Shown here in pieces: positions 12,501-24,500 of a stretch of DNA of 64,000 nucleotides. The number at the start of each line of letters is the position of its first letter. Position 1 is the stretch's first letter. A program made the position numbers and the translations under genes. Below the pieces are notes generated by a model. That model had not been told where the DNA came from. It did no database searches and saw only the letters and a program-made list of their open reading frames with translations. The stretch covers positions 930,001-994,000 of the forward strand of contig NW_024104304.1 in NCBI RefSeq assembly GCF_003945595.2. Reading direction: 5' to 3'. Source of the stretch: Pipra filicauda. Taxonomy: Eukaryota; Chordata; Aves; Passeriformes; Pipridae.

Positions 12501-15500
12501 GATGGCTAGTCAGCATTCAGTGTGTCTGTGGTCAATTCCAGGAGATACTGCCTTTTAACTAGTGAGTGTGTTTGTGGGGAAGATGGTAAGGTGAGAAGTT
12601 GAGGGAAGTGTCATGGATTAACCCCAGTAGGCAACTCAGCCTCACACAGCTGCTCACTCACTCATCTCTCTGGGATGAGGAAGAGAACGAGAAGATTAAA
12701 AGTGTGAAAACTCTGGGCTGAGATAAAAACAGTTTAATAAGTAAAGCAAAAGCTGCATGCAGAAGCAAAGCAATATAAGGAGACAAACAGGCACAGCTTT
12801 TTCGTATGTAATAGTTAGCTCGAGTGATGTGTTTGTCTTCCCAGCTATCTCCCCTTCCTCCTCCTTCACCCAGCTTTTATTGCTGAGCACAGTGTCTTAT
12901 TGCTACAGGCTGCCCCTTTGGCCCATTGTGGTCAGCTGTCCCAGCTGTGTCTCCTCCCAACTTCTTGCCTACCCCCAGCCTCCATGCTGATGGGGTGGTC
13001 TGAAAAACAGAGAAGACCTTGATGCTGTGCAGTCACTGCTCAGCAATAACTAAAACATCTCTGTGCTGTCAACACTGTTGTTTGTAAATCCAAAACGCTA
13101 CAACTGTACAAGCTGCTACAAAGAAAATTAACTCCATCCCAGCTAGAACTAGTGCAGGGAGGTAAAAATAAAAAAAAAATTCCCTCTCTGGGAAATTGAG
13201 GCTTTTTTTAGTTCTTGTAAAAACAGTATGGTTCTTCTGCAGACTGACCCTTGTAACAGGTAAGCTGCAGGGAGATTCACCTCTATGCAAGGTATTTCAG
13301 CTGATACAGTTGATGATAGTGGAAGAGAGGAATTTTTATAGTTTAGGTTGATTGGATAAGGGTTTTTGTCCGACAGCTTCAAAAGACAGATCTTTTCTCA
13401 TTTAAAAAAAAACCCTTTTAACTATTTAGATGGGATTAGTTTGTTAATTATTTCTTCTTCTCCAGGTTTGATCATTCTCCTTGTGACCCAACTGTCACGT
13501 TACGTGGACCCCCAAATAATGCTGTTGCCTGTGTGATATGCTGTGAAAGATTTTCAACCTCTCAGCAGTATAGTGATCATCTTTTATCTAAGGTAAGATC
13601 ATAAGGATGAGTAACTCGCCTGACTGAATGTAATAAAGAGTTTTCGAGACGTATAATTATGCTCTGATTTTAGGTTTTTGTTTTCTTTTTTAACCCTCTT
13701 TCTCTCACCTCTCTTCTTTTAGTCTTAAGACATTTTGGTTTTTTTCTTATTCTGTTGTGTTTCAAACACCTGGTGTAGCCTGACAGTATTCTCTTTAGAT
13801 CTGATCATTAGATTGTACTTTTTGGTATACTTTCGAGAGGACCATAGTCTTGAGCCTCTTGTCCCTCTTTCGGTGTTGCTGAAAGGTGTTCCCTTTTTTC
13901 ACATCTTCAAAAGTATGAAAGATAAATGCAGCAAGTTAGGATGAAGTAAATAAAGAGAAGCAGCAGAAAGGAGATGGGGGAGGGGGGAAAGAGGCAATAG
14001 AATGAGAAAAGAAACTTGGGTGATTTATCTGTTTCCAGTCCCTCCAGTAGAGGTATTTGCTGCTACTCACTAGTTAACTTACAGAAGGGAAAGGATAATC
14101 TAGCATTTGAGCTGTGATTTGAATATAAGCTAGTAGTGTTGCTTTTTTGTTGTTGGTTGCGCTCTCTCTCTTCTGTTCATAACATGCTACTGTAAAACCT
14201 CAGTTGCATAACAGATGCTTAGCTGTTACCTTCTGGGTATGTGGTTTTATTTAGACAATCTGGTATTGAACTGCATAATGGATAGCATTTTCAAAGTTGG
14301 ATGTTTTAATAAGAAGTATTGTTGAGTACTCACTTAGTCTCCAGAAACTGTGTTAAGTTCAGGGAAGTTGCAGACATTCTGAAAATCAGAATAATTTTAG
14401 CTTGTGGTAATAACTCCCGATGCATAGTCATACCTGACAAGCTTGAAAGATTGCATTGTAATTTGTCCCTGCTCTTTTTCCATTGCTTCCAAGTTGTGTG
14501 CCTGTGACATGTCCAAGGGCATTAGCAGAAGTTTGCAGCCAAGTCTGGGGAAAGGACTGACTCTTGCAGCAGGCAAGAATGAATTACTTTGGTGTGGAAG
14601 GATGGGGAGATAATACTAATCGAAGCTAATGGAAGAAAGCATAAGCATATAATGAAGATTCACTGAATGACTTATGAAGGAGCAAGCAAAAAAATATCAG
14701 AAGCAAATCTAAAGGATTTTTGCCCTGGAGGCAGAGATCCAGAGTTGATGTAGAAGGCAAGGCAGGTGGAAGGATTTGACTTTTAGAAAAGTCATGGACT
14801 TGTCAGGCTACTCTGAGGAGCAGCATTTTGAGGAATTAGAAGCTAGCAAGATCAGGGAAGAACTGACATCAGGAAAAGCAGCTGCTTTGGTAATAGAAGG
14901 AGCTTTTTCTGGGAGCCAGGGTAAAGGGATTAGCTAAGAATTGGAGCCCATAGTCCCTGGGGAAAGTGCTTGCAAGTGGTGCAAGAAGGGAATGAAGAAG
15001 TTGCTGGAGTAGTAAGGATAGATGAGTTGCTGAGTTTAACAATGGAAGTTTGGCCAATCCCTTGTGTCTCGTGAGCTGAAGTGCATAGAGGTAGGTTGTA
15101 GATAAACATAGATGTGGTAGCTGAAAACCTAAAAGTTGAAAATACTACCACAGAAGGGAGAGTGGAATGGAAGGACATGGGGAAGACTGGGACTGGTTTC
15201 TTTGCTTAATTTTTTCCTAAATGTATAATTTTTCTTTTCCAGCTAAATGAAAATGATGGGCATAAAAAAGGTCTCCCTCCACAGCATATTCAGTGTTTTG
15301 CATGCCCAAACTGCTTCCTCCTTTTCACAAAAAGTGAAGAGTGTTTGCAGCATATGTCAGGAAATAAACACTTCTTCCAGGTTTCTCAATTGAATGGTAC
15401 GTTACTACTAAGTGTACTGCTTTTAATTTCTTCTGATAATTCACCCTTATGATATGAATTGACTTACATTTTTCTGCAGTTTAAAAAAGATTAAGGTTTT

Positions 15501-18500
15501 AAAGTTTGTTTTTAATGAATTGTTATTTTTCTTTTAAGGTCTTAAATGTGGTACTTTGAAATTTGTATTTTTGTGTAGAAATGATTCCTCCATCACACTT
15601 GCTGTAATGAGAAGCCATCAGGGCTCTCATATAAGCTTCTCATCCTCCAGTGACTCTGTGCAACTGCTGTCCTGAATAAGTTTACATTTAGCATGTTGAT
15701 AGAGACTTGGACCAAAACAAATAAATTTCTTTTTCAGTTCAGGTGAGACTGGCTGTGGAGTTCCTTCCCTTTACTGTACTGTCTGTAGTCTGCTTGGAGG
15801 CTATTGTCAGTGTTCTTGGCATTGCTGGTGACAAAGACCTGTGAAAATTTCTTCTCTGTATATTTGCAAATTTAGCCTGGTTAGTTGGGACAGTGCTGCT
15901 GGTCTGATGGCTTGCACTGACTGCATTGCTGCTGAAGGCTGAGATACTGGTTATGTTGTGAGCTGGTAACATCCAGAACCACTCTTAAAAGGAAATACCT
16001 GTCTGATCCTGGGCTTGAAAACAGGGTTAATGCTTGTCATAGCTACGCTGACTTTTTATTTCTGACATAAGCAATAGGCATTGAAGTATTTTTTTAATGT
16101 TAGCTAAATGACTGAAACAGTTGACATATAGATGGAGTTGACTTCTTATGCAGGAAGTGGCCATATTTTAGATACTGTAGGTTTCAGGATAAACCTGTGT
16201 GGCCAAAAGGATTGATATAGTTATTTCTCCATAACTATATCTTTGACTTCTGCCCTCCCCCAGAGTGGCTGCAGGAAGTGTGCAGAAAAGACAGGCTTTG
16301 AAGGCATCGTGCTGCAGGTTGAGTCAGTATTGCAATCTTCATGGAAGTGACAGTCATCTGCATGGTTATATGTTCTCTTATGTATTGAAGATCTAATGTA
16401 CTTTTTTTCTTAAATAGGTTATTAATTCTGAATGTGATGCCTGCAGATACTTTTAAATTCAAGTCATAGATTTTAAAAGAGATTCCTGGTGAGCTATTGC
16501 TTTGAAAAGATTAAAAGCACAAGTTAGTGGTTTTTTCTTTAGAGGTGGATAGTTCTTAGCTCAGAACAAAAAATGGAGTGCTCCAATTTTTCCTTTGCAT
16601 TAGTAGGTCTTCATGATTAATAATTACCAGCATGGTCTAAGATCTGCCAGTGAAATTCACTGAAAGGCATAACCTCAAATTACTGCCTGCTGATCATCAC
16701 ATCTTACTAAACAGAAAAATCAAAGAGAATTTGCCTCCTAAGGTGCAGAACATGAACAACATTTAATCCATAAGCCGTTCTCCATTCTCTTTTCAATAGA
16801 ATTTTTTTATTCTGATGGTATCTGAATTTAGATATGGAGCATGTACTCTGAACAACAGAAAGTCCTGCATCTAAGAATGTAAGAATTAACACTAAAGATT
16901 GGAAAGAGAGAAAGAGATGGTCAGAGTATGTGGGAACTTGTTAAATGAATTGTGTGCTTTTTTTTTTCTTTTTTTAAGCACTCTGTGGCTTAAAAGAAAA
17001 TTATATGTGGTAAGAGTAGACAGCTGGTCATAGATGGAGTGAAAGAAGGTCAGTAAAAAGCTTTCTAAGAGACATATCTGACCTGATGTTGTAGAAGACG
17101 AAAAGGGAAGTAGAGTCAGTCACTGAGTATGAAAAAACCAAGATCCAAACAGATTCAGAAATGAGATTGTCACAGAAATTTAAAAAATTCAGTCTTTTTA
17201 GTTAAAGCTTCTATAGCACAGTTACTGTGGGCCAGCTGACACATGATAATTTGCTTTCTGAACTGTGTGACAAAGAAGTAACAACCGTAACTATGTCATC
17301 AGAGAGCTGAAATACTTTGAAAGAACTTGCACTTTCTACCATTCCATTTTATAGATGAAATGAAGACTGGCCATCCTCTACCTTTTCCAACCTACGCGAA
17401 GAACCTTCTGATATCTCTGTGCAAAGAGGTCCCCTTCCAAGTGAAGTGTATATCCTGCCACAAGATACTACGATCGCATATGGAATTAACGGCTCATTTC
17501 AGGTTTGTGAAAGACAGCTGCTTTTATATTGTGAACACTCATAGATCAGTGACAGATAGGCAGATGTCTTTTTAGTGCTCCTAGTGGTTTTCCAGGCAAG
17601 TAGGGCCATCTGAATGTTGACTTCCTGAGTAAACTATCAAAAATGTGCCTTCCTTCATGTCTTTTACCCCACACCGCAGAATGCTGATCAACGTCAGGAT
17701 CCTTTTTGTATTTTCTGTAACAGAACAACAGAACTTGGTGTCTGTTCTGCTGTTTGTAAGTTGACACTGTTTGATTTTGAAAATGTACGGAGTCAACAAC
17801 ATAACCGTCAGTCTTAATGCTGGCTTTGGAAATTAGCACCTAATTCTCTTTGAAGTGCAGAGACCAGATACACATTGCATGGTTTCGTTAGCAAGCTAGT
17901 AGGTGGGTTAAAGTATACAGAGGACACTATTTCCATGCACTGGTTGCTGTAGCTACTAGGTAATATTTTGAAGTACATCTGAAAGTTTAAAAATGTTTCA
18001 AGTTATGATATAACTTCTTTATGTTTTTTAATCCGCTCTAGAATGCGTTGTCATAATTCTGGGCCTGTGGCACTGTCGAAGAAAAGCATCTCCCAAGTTG
18101 CAGAGATATTTAAAACAAAAGGTTACTGTAAGAACTGTGATGAACTGTTTGCTAATAAGAATCAGATAACCCAACATAAACAAACCACTCAACATAACAT
18201 TAGAGTTTTTACTACAATGGAAGAGTCCATCCTGATGTTCTGTCACATCAATGGAAAACAGAAAAATCAATCTTATTTGTGCCATATTGTGGATCGGTCA
18301 AGACCTCTGCTTAAAAGACATTTGACTTCAAATGAGTCTGCCAGTAAAATGGGGGCTACACCTTCAAAAAGGAAGAGTGATTTAAAAGATAACAATGAAG
18401 ATAATGTAGCAAACCAAAGTCAAGGTAGTGCTTGCAAAGTAAAAGCCTGGTTTTGTGAATGCCTTCAAAAGTTTTTTACAGAAGAGTTAGTAGAAAATCA

Positions 18501-21500
18501 CATTTTATCAGCAAATAGGATCTGTCACAAGTGTGCTGTGTGTGGAAAGCTTGCTGAAAATTCAAGCATTATCCGCCTCCATATGAGTCGATTTCATGGA
18601 GGAGCACACTTGACTAATTTTCTTCTCTGGTGCAGAGCGTGTTCTGCAGATCTTAGAGAAGAGGATATTATGGGACATGTAACTGAATTTCATGGTGGAC
18701 ATAGTTACTATTATGAGCAAGATGTAGATGATGAACCTATGCCATGTGCTTCTGACACAGCATGCATTTCTGCAGGTGAAGATAAAGACTGCATTTCTAG
18801 CCCTATGGAAGTCTCCCCTGAAAGAAGTCCTATCGTGGGAAAATGGCAGTGCCGCATTTGTGAGGAGATGTTTGAGTCTGAAGAGAGTGTTAAACAACAT
18901 TGCATGTCCTTAGAAAGCCATGCATTTCACAGGTACTCCTGTGGCTTATGCAGAAATCACTTTCGGAAAGTAGGAACGCTGGAGCGGCACTTCCAAGAGC
19001 ATCATAATCAGGAGACTCAGACTAAATATTTCTGTGGCCTTTGTGGTCATCTCTTCTTTGACACAGAAGAAGAATTTCTAATCCATTATACAGAGATTCA
19101 TAGCACGGACTATACATTTGTGCCTGAGCAGATGGAAGTATCAATAAAAAAAGAGGAGGACTTCCTCCCAGTCGAACAAGGAGACCTTTTAACCTGTGGT
19201 TGCCGGACAACTTATGTCTCCAAAATAAACAGGAAAAACGATTATGAGAAGTGTCAGAAAGCCATGCTGGAAAAAGGAAACTTATGGTTTCGATGCTGCT
19301 TGTGTTCTGCAACAGCACAGAATATTGCTGATTTGAAGAATCATCTCAAGAGTCACACGTCACTGAAACCGAAGGGAGAGATGTATGTTGTTAGATGTGC
19401 TGCATGCAACAAAAACTTTAATGATCTTCCCAGTGCACATCAACACTATCATATGAAACACTGCTTCTTGCAGAAACCTGATATATCAAGTCTTGCATCA
19501 GAATCAGAAAACACAGTATTCAAGTTCACAGCAAGTGGGGCTTGTCAGGTCAGAAAACCTCACAGGCTACAATTTCAAGCATCTCCATCGAAAACTCAGG
19601 ACAGACCACAGTTGTCTCCTCTGCAGAGACCAATAGAGCAAAGGAAAGAAAATAATGAGGACTCGGCACACGCTGAAGAACTTAGTGAAAGTATGTAGAA
19701 AACTACTTTCAACATTAGAAAAATATTATTGTCTTTAATGCACTCTGTTTCAGTGTCAGTCCTGAGACTGAAACATTTAGTTTTCTAACTAGTTTGGAGC
19801 GTAATTTGGTGTTAAAAGGAAGAGGAGAATCTCAGCTTGAGATCCAATGTGTAGAAATCTAAAAGTGATCTATAATACATGTTCAAGAGAAACTTGTATA
19901 AATATTTATGATCCTGGTAGTGCTTTCTGTGTGGGCAGTCCTATTATATCACCATCTCCTCAGTTTTCTTAGCTTGCCAAATAGCACTATCTGCTGAGAA
20001 TTTATATTCTCAGTATGTAGTGTAGGTTTTTTTTTCCTTGAACATGCATTTTTTTTTTTTAAGTTCATGATCACTTTTAAGAATGACATCAAGTATGCTG
20101 AAGGTGTACCTTGTGTTCAGAAGTTGAAAGTGTTTCTTAACTACTAGTGGTGTCATAATAGTTTTGATTAAGATGTTGACCTTTATGTTAGATGTACAGC
20201 AAAAAGTACATACCTAAATGTTTTACGTGCATGTAAGCAATGGAATGTCACAGAGACTTGCCATAGTTGGAGGTGCACAGTTGAATATTAAATGCACTAT
20301 TAAAATGTGTTGGTGCAGGACAACAAGCTTTCTGTGCTTACCACAAAACTATCCAGCTCTACAGCATCATATAGCCAGATGCTACTTTTATGTCTGATTT
20401 GTGCATGATTAAATGCTAATTCAGTTGATTTTAAAATCTGTGCAGTTGCCAAATAGGACCATGTTTTGTAACTTTGCTTACGTAACAGTTGAATATGTGA
20501 ATTGTCAGAAGTGTGTCTCAAGTTGATGTGTGTTGATTGACCAGAAAGTCAGGTGAATTTTAAATGTGTTTTTTTATCCCGTTGATAGATGGTGAGCTTC
20601 CTGATCTTGACTACCTGAGTACCATGACTCACATTGTGTTGGTGGATCTGGACAACTGGGGAAGCTTTTTCACACAGCTGCCAGCTAACCTGAACCAAGG
20701 GACGTTTATCTGGGGCTTTCAAGGTAAAAAATGTTTGAAGGAAATTGGAAGATAAGATTAACAAGTCTACACATTTACTTGAGCAGAGATTCCTTGAATC
20801 TGAGAAAATTAACAGGAGCAAGCAGCCACTAAGGCTTCTTAAGTTGCAGTGGCCCAGGCACCATGTAACAGAAATGTTCTTGAACTTCTTAAACTCAGCC
20901 TTAACCTCCACTGCTCTTACTATTCTGTGTAGAATATTGTTCCAGAATTCTGGCTTCCCTGATAACTTCCTTAAACTGTATCGTATTAGGTTTTCATAAT
21001 TATCAGGACAGTCATAATACTCAGAGATTACTTTAACTCCCAAGTCCTTCTTATAATGCTGCTGCCCTTTTGGTGGTCTAGTGGTTAGGATGCGGCGCTC
21101 TCACCGCCGCGGCCCGGGTTCGATTCCCAGTCAGGGAACTCCTCTGGGCAGATGGAGCTCGTCAGCCCTGTAAGGCCATCCATCTAAGAGAAGGTCACTC
21201 TAAACAAACCTACGTCCTGAGGATCTCGCTGCCACCGTCCAAGCTTGCTCGGCCCCGGCAGATGAACCTTAGGATTAAAGGGTGGGCTCAGTTCAGCGCA
21301 CACTGTGTCTCACCTAACAAATCCACTGCGCAGGCTCAAAGGGTAATGACCTTTCCCAAATCTTCATTCGTGAAGACTGGCCATGATGACTTCTAGAAGG
21401 CATGATTTTGCATTCTTAGTCTTATTAAATTTAGTTTAGTACAGGGCGATTGATGGAACTCACATTGTCATGAGTTTCACAGAATCATAGAATGGTTTGG

Positions 21501-24500
21501 GTTGAAAGGGAAAATGATCATATCATTTTGCAGAGTCTGCCAATAGCATACCTTTACCTTGATACTTTTGCTTACCTGACTGGTTTTGAACCAACTTCTT
21601 GGCCACCTCATGGTTTTTCTACTTGTTTTCTCTGTATCTTCCTTTATAGTTATTTTACCTGTAGTACCTTGAATTCTTCAGTAAAGTCTAGATAAGGGAT
21701 GTTTTCAAAATATTTTTTGCCTGAAACACAGGTATCATCCTAACAGACTTGTTGGAATTGTCGGGTATGTTTTATACTTGGTAAACACCATTGCATTACA
21801 CTTCTTTGCTTAGTGTTTTTGAGTATCTCTTCCTTTAAAAGATAATCAAGAACATCCTGAAAGCTGAGAGTTGTCATGCTGCTCAGGTTGGACAGAAAGG
21901 CCTGTTGATGCCTGGATCAGTCTTTTTTCCCTCTTAGAAACAGGTTTTCCAGTTAGCTGATAAAGGCAGAGCAAGTATGGCTGTTAATGTAAAGTGTTAG
22001 TTGTTCAAACAGTCATCTGTGCTCCTGGACCTGTAGCCTTAATATCTGGTTGTTAGGAGTTCTGGGAACGAATCCTCTGGTCTTCCCTGTTAAAGCAGGT
22101 TATGCTCCTGAGTTTTGTGTTCTGCTCAGGCATTACTTCTGTATCACTACCTGTATTACCATTGCCTAGCCCTTGACCTTTCTGTAACAGCATTCTTGTG
22201 CACATGCAAGCCACATAAAATTGTGATTTTGAGGATTTATATCATAGAATCATAGAATGCTAAGGGGTTGGAATGAACTTTAAAGATCGTCTATTATAAA
22301 AAATTACTTAGTTAAGAAAAATTTTTCACAGTTATGTAAAACTTTCCCCATGTGAATTCAGACACTGGCCTTTCAGTCATACTTTGTTATTCTGTCTAAT
22401 TTACTTGAAACTAGTTTGTTTTTAATTGACTTAAACTTGTTGTTATGACTTCTGTGCTATTACTATTTTCCAAGGTTAAAATGCTGTTTTGATTCAATAA
22501 GAAAAAATTGTTTGAAGCTAGGGATGTCTGAGCTGTATTGTTGTCAGAAATTTCTCTTCTCTGACTTAAGGAGAAGTAATCGTAGTACAGTCTTAGTGTT
22601 ACTAGTCTGTTGTCAGGACCTTCTAGTATTAACGATACTCTGAAAGGTATTAATGTACCTCTGAAAGGTACCTTTGTGCTAGTTAAGACTCTGTGCCCAG
22701 AGATGTTCCAAACACAGGTGCCTGATGGCACAGCACAGCCCACATTAGCACCAGTGTCTCAATGTCTTACTTTTGGACAGGTTCATGACATGCACATACC
22801 TCCTGGGAATGGCCCCTGATGCACCTGAACTGAAAAAACATGCTAAAGAGTTACTTGTGATTAAAAAGGGCCATATTCATATTAGAGAAGAATTTAGCAG
22901 TTTATTATTGACAATTATATTGTTTTGGAGCAGGCACATCTGGATTTATTGTTGTAGATACCCTCTCATAATAATAATGGTTTACTCAGTTACTTGAGGC
23001 ATGCTAGTCTTGTTTGTTTAGCCTATGAAAATATAGCAACATCCTTGTCTCTATTTTTTTTCCTGCATTTCCCGAACAACATTTCTGAATTTTTTAATTA
23101 TTACTTTTATATGATAAATCTACATAATTTTTGTTATTCCTATTGCTAGTACACCCTTAGCTTTGCTTTGAGTTCTTTGCATGGTTTCTGTCTTCAGATA
23201 CTCAGTTGTCTTCATCCATTTGTCACCTAACAAATAAAGAGACTAAATACAGTTCTGTCATTGTTTTCAGTTGTCCTGGTCAAATGCTTATGTTGTACAT
23301 TTATGCAGCCAAACCCTAGGTTTGGTGATTACAAGTCTTTCCCAAATAGCAGTGAGTGAGACTGTCACAACAGATTAGAACAAGTTGCAAATAGCATTTT
23401 TTTCTCATAGATAGATACCACTAAATCATTTCTGTGTGGACTCTTAATAAATCTTTATCTTCGAGATCATTTTTTATACCACCTTCTTGCCATTAGGCTG
23501 GAAAGGGTGAAAAAAAACCAGGAGAAATCTACTGAGGAATGCTTTTGTTTGTTGGACTGGGAGTGACCATGTTGACATACACTATCCTCTGCAGCCTGTG
23601 TACTTGAGCCTTAGTTTCCCATGTCCTCATGTGAAGTGCCATCAATGACTGCTTTCATTTTTCATTCAAAATCCTTTCTTACATCCAGCCACTCTATCAG
23701 CTGGCAGATAAAGCAACACTTTTTCCTCCCCTTTGCAGAACCATTATTTCTTAGCAACTGGGAATATTATGAATTTTTTAGTTGCTCTCTTCAAATTGTT
23801 CTTTCATTTGTTTGCCTTTTTATGGTATCATAGTAACTGCAAGCTCCTCTGGTTTTCCCTCTCTGCTTAAGAGACTTCCTGCTTCTTTCCTTTCCCTTGC
23901 AACTTGTTTCAGCCTGGTATTGGTTTTGTCTGTAGCAGACACATTACTCAGCTCGTCTTTATTATCCAAATATTTTCTTAGCCAGTAACTACATGTTTTA
24001 GGATACTGTTGAGAAAATTTCTGCACTTTTTTTTCTAGTTGTAGCTTCATTTTACTTATCCTTGACTGCATCCAAGGGTTTATTAGGACTCTAGCATTTG
24101 TTTCAGCTGTTGTTCCCGTTCTTGGACCCTCTTTTTAAAGAGTTCTGATGTGTCAGGCATAGCGTATGTACATATATATATATATATATATAGCATATAT
24201 CTATAACTCCTGCAGTACAGGTTTCCCTAAGAGAAGCAGTTCTGTTATTCGTACTATGTTCCCAGAGTTCCTTTGCTTCTGCACATTAACCATAACTGTG
24301 CTTCAAAGTGGAAAAAACCACACATCCCTGAGTCTAAAAGCACATGATATCTAGAAGATAAGTTTTTCAGAATTAAAACAAAAAAATCATACAAAATTGA
24401 ATGAGTAGTATCAGGCTAGCTACATTTTTTTTTTTTGACTTTCTAACTAAAGAACAAGGGGGTTGGGGGGATTTTGGTTATATGGTTTTTTTAGCTTTCA

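Noticed and set aside
17546..17839. 97-codon minus-strand open frame
   Set aside because: It lies in ZNF451 intron 9, has no recognisable domain, no promoter, and a length expected by chance.
18562..19318. Antisense open frames of 64-112 codons over the large ZNF451 exon
   Set aside because: They are shadows of a strongly conserved coding exon on the plus strand, with no recognisable product or splice context.
21064..21140. Functional tRNA-Glu gene
   Set aside because: The acceptor and T stems are damaged, there is no terminator directly after it, and a SINE body and LINE tail follow.
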